DNA of 64,000 nt, taken from contig MU839832.1 in assembly GCA_030411725.1 (NCBI GenBank), forward strand, positions 1,116,001 to 1,180,000. Reading direction: 5' to 3'. Positions within the stretch are counted from its first letter, which is position 1. Every line of letters starts with the position of its first letter. Origin of the DNA: Echria macrotheca. Its lineage: Eukaryota; Ascomycota; Sordariomycetes; Sordariales; Schizotheciaceae. Both the position numbers and the translations under genes were made by a program. The notes below the pieces were generated by a model. That model was not told where the DNA came from and made no database searches. It worked only from the letters and a program-made list of their open reading frames with translations. Positions 1-11,305 of this stretch are shown here, one piece after another.

Positions 1-265
1 CCAGCGCCCTGACATCCCGGTCGACCCCGGCCCTGCCACCGACCAGCACTGGCTAACGCATCACAGCAAACCGGCGGGGAAGTGCCCGGTTTGTTGGGAC
101 GTCGGCAAAGCTTGTGACTGGAGTCGGTGCCGGGAAGACCAGGGAACAAGCTTGCTCGTACTGCCATCGATTCGCTGATATCTTGGACTGTTCCCCGTTT
201 TGTCTCACTTTCATCCGTCCTCTTCTCCACCGTTTCCCACCGAACCACTGGGCTGTCCGTTGACC
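1..265. other. 5' flank of the glycosyltransferase gene
   Basis: No supported gene. The sequence is probably the promoter and leader of the plus-strand gene that starts at 266. The reading frame of that gene is open back to a TTG at 200, but no ATG precedes 266 in that frame. Confidence 0.5.
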
Positions 266-1870
266 ATGTCTGAGAAGTTCGAAAAGCTCGACTTTGAGAC
301 GACCTGGAAGGCCGCGGTGGCCCCAAGCTCCCCGGGCTCGCCCTCGTCCCCACTGTCTCCCAAGATAGGCACCTTCAAGGCCAAGCTTCGAAACAGAATC
401 CCGACCCAGATGAGACGAACTCTTCCCTTGTATCTCGTCTGCCTAGCCGTCTTTCTCCTCGTCCTATATGCCGATGTGCTCGGCATCGCCAAAGCCAGAC
501 CGATAATAATTCAACGGTCCGGTCCCCAAACGCACCTAGCGTTCGCACACGGTCCTCCCGACGCATTTCCTAAGAAGATCTGGCAGACATGGAAGGTCGA
601 TCCATACAACTTCGCCCAGAGGGATTTCGACACGGCAAAGACATGGACGTCCAAGAACCCGGGCTATCGCTACGAGGTCCTCACAGATGACAACGATATG
701 CTGTTCGTCGAAGAGAAGTTCGGGCCGAACGGTTTCAACCGTCCAGACATCGTCGAGATGTACCGTGCCATCAACCTGACCATCATCAAGGCCGATCTCC
801 TCAGGTACATGATCATGTACGCCGAGGGCGGTGTGTATGCCGACATCGACGTGGAAGCCCTCAGACCAGTCAGCCGCTTCGTCCCTGCCCGGTACAAAGT
901 GTCCGATATCGACATGGTCATCGGTGTTGAGATTGACCAGCCCGAGTTCCGTGACCACCCCATCCTTGGAAAGAAGTCCATGAGCTTTTGCCAGTGGACC
1001 TTCATGTGCAAGCCTCAGCTACCCGTGATGCTGCGGCTTATCGAAAACATCATGGCGTGGATCTCGGACGTGGCGGCGAAACAAAACGTTCCCATCTCCG
1101 ACGTCGTCCTGGACTTCGATGAAGTCATCAGTGGGACCGGCCCTTCGGCGTTCACCGCCGCTGTGATCAACGAGATGAATGTCGGCAACACCGGAGAGAT
1201 GATCACCTGGGACCGATTCCACGCCATGGACGAGTCACAAGTAGTCAGCCGGGTCCTCGTCCTTACCGTCGAGGCCTTCGCAGCCGGCCAAGGGCATTCG
1301 GATTCCGGCAACCACAACTCTCGTGGCGCTTTGGTGAAGCACCATTTCCATGCTTCCAACTGGCCAAGCAAACATCCTCGCTTCAGCCATCCTGCCTATG
1401 GCGAGGTCGAACGCTGCAACTGGGTTGCCGAATGCATCCGGGACTGGGACAGAAACGTCGAGGAGTACAAGACGCTGACGCCTGAGCAGCAGCAGCGCAA
1501 GATTGCGATATGGGAAGCGGAACAAAAACGGCAACTCGAGGAGCTGGCAAGAGCCAAGGAGAAGGCCGAGCAGCTGGAGAGGCTCGGTCTAGAAGAGAAG
1601 AAGCGTGAAGAGGAATCAAGGAAGAGGCTCGAGGAAGAAATCCAGGCGATAGAGGCGTTTGGTTCCCCCGGGCCGGCTCCAGACCAGGAAGCCCCGAAGG
1701 CGGTGGATAAGCTGGTTCTGGACCAGGAAGTCCCAAAGGTGGTGGATAAGGTTCCTCCGCCGATCCAGGATCCCCCTGCTCAGCAGCAACATGTCTTTGG
1801 GTTCCAGGAGCCGGCTCAGCCAGTGCGACAAGGACAAGTTCAGCAGGCGGGTGCGTTTGGTCGCCTTTGA
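266..1870 (+). CDS. GT32 glycosyltransferase, Och1-type alpha-1,6-mannosyltransferase family
   Basis: Single-exon gene of 534 residues, starting at the first ATG of the frame. Seen: a short Ser/Pro-rich cytoplasmic N-terminus, one membrane span at about residues 52-72 (type II Golgi topology), then a catalytic domain. The domain opens with PKKIWQTWK and carries the sugar-nucleotide/metal motif DID at 193-195 inside GGVYADIDVEAL. Family knowledge: GT32 proteins with this motif transfer mannose or related sugars from nucleotide donors in the Golgi. The C-terminal 110 or so residues are unusual: a Glu/Lys/Arg-rich coiled coil, then a tandem 13-residue duplication (DQEAPKAVDK and DQEVPKVVDK), then a Pro/Gln-rich tail. 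This tail may mediate protein contacts. The exact linkage made is not predictable, and several Och1-like paralogues exist in fungi. Confidence 0.85.
   Translation: MSEKFEKLDFETTWKAAVAPSSPGSPSSPLSPKIGTFKAKLRNRIPTQMRRTLPLYLVCLAVFLLVLYADVLGIAKARPIIIQRSGPQTHLAFAHGPPDAFPKKIWQTWKVDPYNFAQRDFDTAKTWTSKNPGYRYEVLTDDNDMLFVEEKFGPNGFNRPDIVEMYRAINLTIIKADLLRYMIMYAEGGVYADIDVEALRPVSRFVPARYKVSDIDMVIGVEIDQPEFRDHPILGKKSMSFCQWTFMCKPQLPVMLRLIENIMAWISDVAAKQNVPISDVVLDFDEVISGTGPSAFTAAVINEMNVGNTGEMITWDRFHAMDESQVVSRVLVLTVEAFAAGQGHSDSGNHNSRGALVKHHFHASNWPSKHPRFSHPAYGEVERCNWVAECIRDWDRNVEEYKTLTPEQQQRKIAIWEAEQKRQLEELARAKEKAEQLERLGLEEKKREEESRKRLEEEIQAIEAFGSPGPAPDQEAPKAVDKLVLDQEVPKVVDKVPPPIQDPPAQQQHVFGFQEPAQPVRQGQVQQAGAFGRL
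1682..1759 (+). repeat. 39-bp tandem duplication inside the glycosyltransferase gene
   Basis: Two adjacent 39-base units (1682-1720 and 1721-1759) encode DQEAPKAVDKLVL and DQEVPKVVDKVPP. They are in frame, so the duplication lengthens the tail without breaking the gene. Confidence 0.8.
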
Positions 1871-3041
1871 TTTTGAGATGGGTATACGGGACAAGGGGCG
1901 GGTAAATTCGTTGCTTTTCACAGGTGCATCTCGGTGTTATAGGGGTGGTAATGTGTCTGGATGAAAACATGGTTATGTCATTCCTTTAGCTGAAGATATC
2001 ATTGGGGGACACTTGGGACGGATAATACGAGTTGGCAGCGTGGGTATGAATATGTAAGACGGAACACACGAGTCGCATGTCTGACAGCTGTGTTGACGAT
2101 ACCCTTCGGGTCTCATCTAATGAGAGAACTTATATATCTATGCACAGAACAGAGTGGTGAGGCGCAACTAAGGTAGAGAATGGACAATTGTTTATGGTCA
2201 TTAGTAGAGCTTCCAGTATGCATCTTTCACTTCGTTTCACAAACACCTTTTTTCGCAGGAATGGAAAGCTAACAAGGCTGGCAACTTGACCGCATCTTTG
2301 ATTTGACTCTGCACCAAAACACTGATCAGATGTTTCCGGGTTCCTCTGGATGAAAGGCACTCTCTGACATGCGGTGGCCAAGTAGCTGCAGCTGGAGCAT
2401 AAAACAAACGCCCTAAACCAATCGCTTTTAGTGCCTCGTTTCACCTTGGGCGCAATCAACGTCACTCATTGCCGGGACACAAATGCGCGGATTCGCTGCT
2501 GGTTTCCGACTTGTCACTTCCCCGCCAAGGGTGCGTTGGCCGTCTGTCCTCGACATGGTCAACTGGCAACTGGCAACTGCAGGCCGACACAAGCGACCTC
2601 ATAATGGGCGCCTAAATTGCGCTTTTGGGCGCGAACGCGGCAAATCACGTGGTTATTCTGCTGGTTCGTCGCCCCAAACGAGTCCCGGTTCTGGTTTCTG
2701 CTTTTGGTTTCCGATTCCTAAAATCTGGCTCTCGATCCTTCCATCTCTCAACACCATCGTCTATTATTCAACCACTTCACTTTAGCCGCTGCAGCAAAGA
2801 GTCTTCCATCTCGCTCGTCCGCACCTACTTTTCACCCATAGACCACCTATTGCCGATGTCTTCGCAGCATTCTTGAAACCGTGTCTTGGACTCTGCCGTC
2901 GAACTTGCGCAGTTAGTTCGGACCGGCGTTTGCACCTGCCCCCAGAGTCAAAATCTGATATTAAGAAAACCTCCACTGCTAGGCGGACTTCAACTTTTGT
3001 TTCCTCCGACGTTTGAAATCGCCACTTCGCCAGCAGCAACC
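1871..3041. other. intergenic region
   Basis: 3' flank of the glycosyltransferase and promoter/leader of the zinc-finger gene. Short open frames occur on both strands, but none has a fungal splice pattern or recognisable protein. The frame of the next gene is open upstream from 2886, but the ATG at 3042 is the better start because the protein after it looks conserved. Confidence 0.6.
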
Positions 3042-4706
3042 ATGAGCAACGCGTACGGAAACGACGAAGATGTTGACCCGGCTATGGCCTATATTCCTCC
3101 CCTTAATCACTTTGAGCAACTGATCGCGTACCGCGGAGATGTAGAGAATACTCTCAAGGCAGCATATGGCGACCTGGTACAGAAATATCGAATGAAATGC
3201 GCGGAAGCGGACCGAGAGAGGCGCAATGCCACGATTTGGGAGAAGCAATCACGCGATGCCGAAAAGGAGCTTCTGACATTGAAATCCCTCGCTGTATGTC
3301 CACGTCATCCCATTTGTATCGCAACTTGCGAGTGTGCTGACAAATAAACTGTTACAGGAAGCCAGCGCGTTTGCCTTCGTCATCATTGACGGCGATGGGG
3401 CCGTATTCCGCGAGCACCTTATTGCGCGCGGCGAAGAGGGCGGCGGACAGGCGGCTCATGACCTTTACGTCGCCATTAAGCACCACCTTCAAGAAGCTTA
3501 CAATGTTTCGCATCTCGAGATCTACGTCCAGGTTGTTCTTAACACCGAAGGGTTGACCAAAGCCCTGTTTAACTCTGGTATCCTCGGCAGTACCGACGAC
3601 CGCGCTATTCTCAGCAAGTTTGGCCGCGGTTTCTGCCGTGCTCAACCACTTTTTAGCTTCGTCGATGTCGGGTTCGGGAAGGAGCAGGCCGACCATAAAG
3701 TCCGCAAGGCTTTGGAAATGATGGACAAAAACGTGCATTGCCGAGCTTTGATCCTCGGCGGTTGCCACGATAACGGTTACGCTACCTTTCTCGAGTCGTT
3801 CCGCAACAGTCGCAAGATCGGGCTGCTCGAGACGACGCCGACGGCTGCTGGCTTTAGAAAGCTGCCCTTCCATACCTTCGCCGTCCCGGGCGTGTTTCGT
3901 TCCGAGCCTCTTCCGCAGCCGCGACAGGTCACTGCGCCGCCCGGATTCTCTCTCCCTTTGATGAGTCAGGCGGCCTACCAAGCTACCGCGCGGCCGACAT
4001 TTTCTTCTTCTAGCTCTTCCAATGGCTCGCCCATAGCTAAGCCTGCTACCCCGGCTCCGTCTGCGAGCCGAGCGGAGGCCAAGAAAGAGAACGATCCGCG
4101 TCCGAATACTTGGGCGACTGTTGGCAGGCATGCCAGCGTGCCGCAGGTTATTGACATCTCGACTCAGAAGAAAGCTCCCCCTAAGGAGCGCGCATTTTAC
4201 CTGCTTAATGCAAGCGACTCGCGCCTGGACACGCCGCTCCCGAGAATCGACTCGGCGACCCAGGATGCGTTTAATGAGAAAGTACGCAAGAACGGTGCCA
4301 ATTTCTGCAACAGATATCACCTCCTCGGATCATGCAAGGTAGCCGAAAATGGCGGCAAGTGTCCCTATATCCACGGCGATCGCCTTTCCACGGCCGACCA
4401 GAATGTTTTGCGGTTGAGAGCTCGAGGTCTACCCTGCCAATCCGGCCTTCAGTGTCGTGATATGTTCTGCACTTCAGGACACCACTGCTCGGTACGTTCC
4501 ACCGATATCCAAGCAATAGGAAATATGCTGACGTGGAATAGAATCCCAGGACTTGCTATTACGGTGATGGTTGCCGGTTTGCAGAGACACATTCCATCAG
4601 CACTGTGAGTCAGACCTTTTCCCCTTTGGTAGTGTTACTAACCAGTGGTTGGCAGAAACCGACTCTCAAGGTCCACGAGGATGGAACGAGAGAGATCATC
4701 GTCTAA
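3042..4706 (+). CDS. fungal CCCH zinc-finger protein with N-terminal NYN/PIN-like domain
   Basis: Four exons: 3042-3293, 3358-4491, 4542-4604 and 4656-4706, giving 499 residues. All three introns are GT-AG and keep the frame. Seen: a coiled-coil start; a globular domain opening AFAFVIIDGDGAVF with GGGQAAHDLY and a later ILGGCHDNGY, which resembles a fungal NYN/PIN-type nuclease fold; a Ser/Ala/Pro-rich linker; then three Cys-rich fingers. Finger one is C-x8-C-x8-C-x3-H (in NFCNRYHLLGSC), finger two is C-x5-C-x4-C-x3-H, and finger three (CSNPRTCYYGDGC) is assembled only after splicing of the 50-base intron at 4492-4541. CCCH fingers usually bind RNA, so a role in mRNA turnover or export is inferred. 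The targets are unknown, and whether the NYN-like domain is catalytic is uncertain. Confidence 0.87.
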
Positions 4707-5326
4707 TTGGATGTTAATCGGTTCTATTTGAAGCCCATGGGGGTGTAAATCAGTCTTTCAGCACACTCTATGTAGCATGGAACCGTTCTGCAGCGACGTG
4801 CATAGTTCAGACAGAAATATCAAGCGGTTTTTTTATCTCTTTGGGGTAGTGATGTGTCGTGCAGTGAGACGAAGGCCTAAGTCAAGAGCTTGGCAGCCAA
4901 TGGCGCGGGATTTGATCGGCTGTCGAGGTAACTGAGTCAATAAGGGCATCGAGGCCCCTTACGCACAATACAGGTCTATAGTATGAAGCTGCGATTACGA
5001 CGTCCCACCTACCAAGGTCGTTATTCTGGGTAGGCCCGATGATCTACCCAAGTTTCGTCTTTGATTGGCTGTGTTGGTTGCAATTGACCCGCAAAAAGGG
5101 GCGCGGCATCCATGGCAGGGAGGGAGTAGCGGAAACGGATAAACTCCCAGCGTAGGATTCACATCTCGTTGCCTAATAACCTGTGTGGGGACGGGGCATA
5201 TTTAATACGCTGATGGACAGCAACCAACAGCCTAGCTGCCCCATCACGAGATTTTGTCTCTCCCAAGGGAACTGATTCTTTCTGCACATCGGCTGTCAGG
5301 ATACAAATAGAAATATATCCGCAGAA
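4707..5326. other. intergenic region
   Basis: 3' flank of the zinc-finger gene and promoter of the small secreted protein gene. No gene seen. Confidence 0.6.
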
Positions 5327-5830
5327 ATGCACGTCCTCCTCGCCATCCTCGCCACCGCTTTCTTCGTCGCTCAATATGCATCCGCAGACCAGGTGGAATT
5401 CACAGCCCCGCCCACAACCGACCCGCTCAACATCTCGTCTCCGTCTATTCTGATCGCCTGGACCATCCCGCCCGGGTCTCAGGAGGCGTCCTACGAGCAG
5501 GTGGATCTCTGGTGGACGGGGAATGCCGATGGGTTCGGGTACGAGCTGGCGGAGAATCTGACGGTGGCGAATACGACGCGGTATGCGTGGGACCCGAGGG
5601 CGGAGAGGGACGCGCTGCGGCGGACGAATCATTCGGTTAGTGCTGGGAAGGATTTTGGGTTCGAGTTGCGGTTTCATGGGATTGGGACGGCGAGGGGGGC
5701 GACGATTTCGAAGGGCGGGTTTGGGGTTGTTGGGTATCGGGATGGGGAGGGGAGTGGAGGGGGGAGGAGGGAGGTTTTGTGGGGGGTGGTTGGTTGGGTT
5801 GTTGGGTTGGCATTGGTTTGGGGGCTTTGA
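5327..5830 (+). CDS. secreted Kre9/Knh1-like small cell-wall protein, probably GPI-anchored
   Basis: Single exon, 167 residues. Seen: a signal peptide of about 20 residues (MHVLLAILATAFFVAQYASA); a beta-sandwich-like domain with the ISSPSILIAWTIPPG strand pattern typical of Kre9/Knh1 N-terminal domains; several N-glycosylation sequons (NIS, NLT, NTT, NHS); and a Gly-rich linker leading to a hydrophobic C-terminus (VLWGVVGWVVGLALVWGL) suited to GPI attachment. Related fungal proteins are Ser/Thr-rich surface proteins linked to wall glucan assembly. This copy is short and lacks the usual long Ser/Thr-rich stalk. The last third is strongly G-rich in DNA (GGG/GGT runs), unlike its neighbours. Confidence 0.75.
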   Translation: MHVLLAILATAFFVAQYASADQVEFTAPPTTDPLNISSPSILIAWTIPPGSQEASYEQVDLWWTGNADGFGYELAENLTVANTTRYAWDPRAERDALRRTNHSVSAGKDFGFELRFHGIGTARGATISKGGFGVVGYRDGEGSGGGRREVLWGVVGWVVGLALVWGL

Positions 5831-7485
5831 TTGTGAGGAGGGTGGGACGTTGAGTGTTTATTTGAGGACTTGGTGATTTAGAAGTTCTGAAAGGGTTATT
5901 GATGAAGAACTGCGCAGTTAGTTGCTTGCCTGATGCTTACCTAGGTAAAGTTTGGTGCTTGAGGTTGGTTCTCCCGCCTGACGGAGGCAACCTGCTGCTG
6001 CGGACGGTGTGAGAGAAAAAAGAAATATCGCGAACAGCTCAGGAGACCTAAATCGGCTGAAACTACTGATTTGATGTTGAATCCTCGAGCACATTTGAAA
6101 CTTTAACTAAACGGAGACCTGGCGTCAAGAGGGCACAGTGTGTCGGTGTATATGTCTCGGGCTTCTTCTCAGCGGCGCAACTACCTAGACAAAGTGGTGA
6201 CCGATAAGTTCAAGATACACGCTCTTGCTCATTCAAATTTTGGGCAGCAATGAACTGTCAGATACAAACTGGGTACATCTATTATGCTGTGGAAACGGCC
6301 CAACCGTTTGAGATGAACCAGGTGTAGGCATCGCAGGTATCCTGTTGATAATGGATATTTATACCGGGATTACCGTCGTACCTGATGAGCATTTATGTTC
6401 AAGTGCATTTCAAGAAAGAAAATCTCGCAGAATCGAGAGACAGAGTTAGGTTCGTCCGACAAAGGCTGTGGCTTCAAGTGCAGGTGGAAAACCTTGGGTC
6501 AACAACTCATGGCACAGCTATAGCTCTGGCAGCTGGCAACTCCCGACGGGCCGCAGCATAATCGTGATATCGGAAACCTGCGCGCATGCATTGCTCAACA
6601 AATGACAGCTTTTGGCAAATCCGCTTGACCGTTTCATAATTGGACAGGTCGCTGGTTTTGAGTGGCTGATCATCTGGCAGCGGACCAAAGAGAAATATGC
6701 CGCCAGCATCGCCCTCCGGATGACGTTGCCAGAGATGGCCACGGGAGACCTCCAGAGAAGTGATGGCAGATGACCCAGAGGACCTGTCTGCCCTGTCGCG
6801 CAGCCGTGGATTTAGATACGTGCAGTTTTCAACAAACACATGTAAACTCTACAAGTGCGAAAGAAATGCCGTGATGCAGTGATAACAGAAAATAAATTCA
6901 TTTCCAGCTGAGCCTCAAGTCGAAAAACGACGTGGAGGGGTCGAGGTTTGGTTACGGTGCACGGTTGCCAGGGCGGCGCAGGTGGATTTTTAGCGCCATG
7001 CGACTGCAAGGAGAGACACAAACGAACGCCAAGGAAAACACCCTCGCCCTTCTGGGGTCTCATCTTCCTCCGACATCGACGACATCCGACGCCAGCCACG
7101 ACGACGACGACGGGCACCCGGCCGCCAGGTAAGTAGCACGCGCGCCGGATGCGATACACGACGACCTCGCCAATCGATGACACGGCCGCCGAGTCCGCAT
7201 TTCTCGCCTGTCGGACCCCGCGACGCACGTCTGAACGCATCGCCCGCCAGATCCTAAATTGCCGTTGTTGACTCGAGTCGCCGCGGCGCGATTGCATAAC
7301 CACCACCCGCCTACGGCCCTGCGACGGTCGAGGTCTTGCCTCGGGTCGAATCTCAATCCGACACCGATTTTTCCGTCGAGTTCCGCCGCGCTCCCGACTT
7401 TCAACGCCCATCTTGCGACTCGACCGCTCCAGTCAATCACATGCGAGGCCTCGCGCAGTAACGAGCCGCGTTGTAAACAACACAG
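5831..7485. other. intergenic region and NudE leader
   Basis: 1.65 kb without a supported gene. Open frames on the minus strand between about 6812 and 7578 reflect GC-rich leader sequence of the next gene and have no recognisable domain. A short upstream ORF lies at 7441-7461. Confidence 0.55.
7441..7461 (+). promoter_or_regulatory. 6-codon upstream ORF in the NudE leader
   Basis: ATG at 7441 followed by a stop at 7459, encoding MRGLAQ. It ends 24 bases before the NudE start. If it lies in the transcript, it would lower main-ORF initiation or require leaky scanning. The transcript start is not known. Confidence 0.4.
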
Positions 7486-9405
7486 ATGGCCGAACCTCCA
7501 TCGTCGCCACCGAGCGCCGAAGCCAGCGCCGAAGATGCGCTGGCCTGGTACAAGTCGCAGTATGAGCTCCTCGAGCATGAGCTGTCGGAATTCCAGGCGT
7601 CCAGCAAGGAGCTCGAGGCCGAGCTCGAGAAGGATCTAGATGCGGCCGATAAGCGGGAACGGGCACTGCAGGAGAAGGCTGAGGCGCTGAGTTACGAAGT
7701 CGAGGAGTGGAAGGTAGGCAACATCATGCATTCGCATTCTCCCCCGCCATCGACCCATGCGCTGGAGGCGGTCAGACTGACCCACTTCCGTGATTAGAGG
7801 AAATACAAGGAGTCCAAAGCCGAGGCGAATGCCGCCCAGGGCGTGCTCGAGAAGGAGATCACGACGCTGCGCGACTCCAACAGGACGCTCCAGCTCAAGC
7901 TACGCGATATCGAGGTGGCCAACGATGACTTTGAGCGCCAGGCACGGACTACGACCTCGTCGCTCGAGGATCTCGAGTCGAAATACAACGTCGCCATCGA
8001 GCGGGGCGTCATGATGGAAGAGGAAATCAAGCTGGGCGAGCAGGAGCGAGAACAACTTCGGGTCGAGACACAACGGCTACGAGAAGAGCTATCCGACCTC
8101 AAGATCGAGGCGGAGATCCTGCAGGACAAGATCCGGAAGCAGGAGTCCCGCCATCTCTCGACCATCTCGACCGACATTTCGATCCCCGAATCGCCCACCT
8201 TTGACAACTCTCCGCACTCTACCGCGAGCTCGCCTCTGATCACGACGCCGCCTGATAGCAAGTCTGTTGCCACGGCTGAGACTGTATCGGAGATCCAGGA
8301 TCCGCCGTCGCCTCCCATGTCGGATGCCTCGGCTCCGCTGGTCAAGACGGCTCCCATCAAGACGCCCATGGGGTTGCGGAAACCGCGGCTCTCGTCGGAC
8401 AATAGCATCACTCCAAAGCCGAAACAGTTCAACTCGTCCACAACGCGCATGCCAGGCAGTCGTATCGCTACTACCGGTAATGCCGTCCGCACGCCTGCGC
8501 CGACTAAGACCTCGGCTGCTAGGACCGCCCGCGCCACGTCGCACCGAATCGCGCCGTCCAACTCGCTCACCCACATCCGTACCCTCACCGCCCAGATGCA
8601 GCGCCTCGAAGCCCGTGTGCAGTCCGCCCGCTCCAAGCTGCCGGCTCCGGCCAACACGCCTCCGAAATCCTCCCCTCGATCCTCCGTCAGCGTTCCGTCT
8701 ACAGTTACTATCCGCAGCCGGAAGCGGACCATGGGGTCTACAACCTCGAGCCTGGCCGGTAGCGTTGCTGGTGATGATGTGACGCCTACGATGCCTCGCA
8801 CGACCGATCTTAGAAGCAGCATGTCTTCGAGCACAAGCAAGCACGTCTCCCGGCTTAGTACATCGGGCGTATCACGGCTCTCGTTCGGGCCGCTGCCGAA
8901 TCGGAATCCCGGACACATCGAGTCGGACATGTCGCGACCAAGTAGCCGGGCTAGTGTCTCGAGCTATGCGCGACCTGCGAGCAGGACGGATTCCCACGGA
9001 GGCGGCACCGCAAGCGGCATCATGCCGCCACCGCGACCCATGAGCCGGGCGAGCCTGAGCGGCGCACGAACACCGCTAGGCCGGCCGCGTAGCAGTCTCG
9101 GGGGAAGCATGCATGGCCATAGCCAGAGTGTGAGCTACAGTACAGCCGAGGCGGACGAGCTCGCGGCTGGTCTGGATGGGGAGCTGAGGACACCAAGCCG
9201 ACGGGGGACTTATAGCAGGCTGGAGTTGGAGGGTGTGAGTGGCATCCCACCGCCGAGCAGCATTCCCATGCCTAGTAGCGCAAGGAGGCAGAGCGGCGGC
9301 GGGTCTGTTACTGGCCGACGGGCGAGCTCCGGCGCCGGCGTGGGTGGGACCGGGATTCCGGCGCATCCTTCAAGAAAGCTAGAAGATGTCGGGGAGACCT
9401 ACTGA
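7486..9405 (+). CDS. nde1: NudE/Nde1 homologue, dynein-pathway nuclear distribution protein
   Basis: Two exons, 7486-7713 and 7798-9405, giving 611 residues. The 84-base intron is GT-AG. Seen: a long N-terminal coiled coil (about residues 15-195) starting with the family-typical EDALAWYKSQYELLEHELSEF, followed by a long Ser/Thr/Pro/Arg-rich disordered tail. Known of the family: NudE (ro-11 in Neurospora) binds Lis1/NudF and dynein intermediate chain and supports nuclear migration and spindle positioning. Length matches filamentous fungal homologues. Many SPxx and TPxx sites in the tail suggest phosphorylation, which is inferred. Confidence 0.93.
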
Positions 9406-10052
9406 GTGGTTGATGGGTGTTTCTGGGCCAAGTTTGTTCCGCTCGGATCGGCACACAAAAGAGTTTTAATCGTTTATTCCAAGTTGGGGGAGGAATGGGT
9501 TCAAGCTGGTTTTCGGGGGTGGAGTTGGGTGAGGCGCCGAAATTATGAAACTTGGTGTTTTTTTATTTTGTTATTGCGTGCGACGGAATACCTCTCTCCT
9601 TGCTGTTACCTAAAGGGATGAATACCTAACTATTGGGGGATGGGGACTGGGGCGATGGGGTGGGTGGTGGATACCCCCCTCTTGTCTAGAACTACCTTGT
9701 TGGTGTGTGTCTGTGTGACTGCTGCTGCGCCGGGGGTGTGTTGCTTTTTATGTTTTTGGTCGTCTTTTTACCTAAGGTATTGACCACACGGGACTCGCTT
9801 TAAACTATTTCCTTTGTTTGCATGGGGACGGGAAGGGGTTTGTTATACACCCGCGCGCGATGATGGGTGGGTGGTATCTTGTGGGACTTGGAAGGGGGGA
9901 TGAGGGAAGGAAGGATGGGAAGCATGGGGGCTGCTGGGTTTTTGCGGCTTTGGGTATACCTAGGTTTATACATACCTCGCGCGAGTAGCATGTTGTTAAT
10001 ACCCCTCGTTGATTTTGTGTTTTGTTTGTGTGTGTGTTTGTGTGTCTGGGGG

Positions 10053-10087
10053 GTGAGTGAGTGAGTGAGTGAGTGAGTGAGTGAGTG
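10053..10087 (+). repeat. GTGA microsatellite
   Basis: Eight full GTGA units plus GTG, preceded by GT/TTTG-rich sequence. A simple repeat in non-coding DNA. Confidence 0.9.
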
Positions 10088-11212
10088 CCTTTTCTGTTTT
10101 TGGGGGACGTGAAGCGTGGGAGAAGATTGGGTGGTGTTGTTGCGCTGGTTGATTACTCGAATTGTCAATTTAGGCATGCATGTGTGGTGTTTGACTGAGG
10201 GGTGGTGGCAGGTTGACGGTCAACGGCTAACAAAGTACGGATGGATACTGGTGGCTGGCGATAAGAGCGAGTCTCATTCGAGTTTTGTTGTCTGGAACAC
10301 CGCCGGCTACCTTCCCGACGAGTATTGGGTGCAAACCCTGGAGATATATACCCGCGCGATCGGTCTGGGTCTTGCGTGACGTTCTTCCCTGGGTTTGCTC
10401 GGGTTCTCATCAGATCACAGGAAAGATGTTTGGGGTTGGTTTTGGGGATGGTCCCGTTGGTGTGTTCGACACGAGACTCGGGGCTTGAGAGAGGATGGCG
10501 CGCAAGTTGGAAGATGGAGAGGACAGACTTGGGTTGGTTGTGGGTCGGGCGGATGGGTGAGAGTGGCAGAGGGATTGCGAGACCCGTTGCTACATCGGCA
10601 GTGCTACGGGTGACAAGATGTGGGCTGGGTTGGGAGAGAAGTGATGACTTTCCATATCATGGTCTTTGCTGCTTGTTGCGAGTGCTGGTATGACAACTTC
10701 GGTAGGTATAAAGGTTGGTACTCTTTCTGTCAACACATTCTACTGCCTTCCTGCCAAGTAGGGGGATGGTGATACATGTGGGCACTCTCTCGTGCCCATA
10801 ACCAAAACCAAAACCGCTTAAGTTCTACTACTACCTGGCTCATGTATAACATGAGGAGCTGTGATGGCGTGTGTTGTTTGGCAATTTTTGCATGATATAA
10901 GGTATTGCGAGTATGTATGTCTATAATATGTTTTTCTTCAACACTCGCCGTCAACGTCCTCTCAAGTCGAGTAACGGTTCATACTGTTCCGAAGTATGAC
11001 CACGTAGTAGACCGTTTTGCGCTTCACGATTGTTTACTCCCTCATGTCCATCCTCTATCATAACTTACTCACATCAAGGCAACTTGGACTAGGTACGTAG
11101 GCCTAAGCCCGGGAGTATGGGACTGGTTGAACAAGCCCGACAAACAAAACCCACAGGCAGATGACGACAATAAGATTCAAGAGCCAGCACAGTTAAAAGG
11201 AAAGGCGAGGTA

Positions 11213-11305
11213 ATCGGGACTCGAAACCCGGAGTCCGGCACTCGGCCATCGGGCATGTCCAGGTCGTCGGGAGTGGGGACCTCGGGACTCGGAACTCGGG
11301 ACTCG
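11213..11305. repeat. degenerate GGGACTCG-type repeat patch
   Basis: Several copies of CGGGACTCG and close variants (GGAGTCC, GGCACTCGG, GGAACTCGGG, GGGAGTGGGG) packed within about 90 bases, some in inverted sense. Function unknown. It may be slipped-strand expansion. Confidence 0.5.

Noticed and set aside
3352..4320. Antisense frame of 322 codons over the zinc-finger gene
   Set aside because: Shadow of the sense exon; Arg/Ser-rich and no family resemblance.
7794..8930. Antisense frame of 378 codons over nde1
   Set aside because: Shadow of the Ser/Thr-rich NudE exon.
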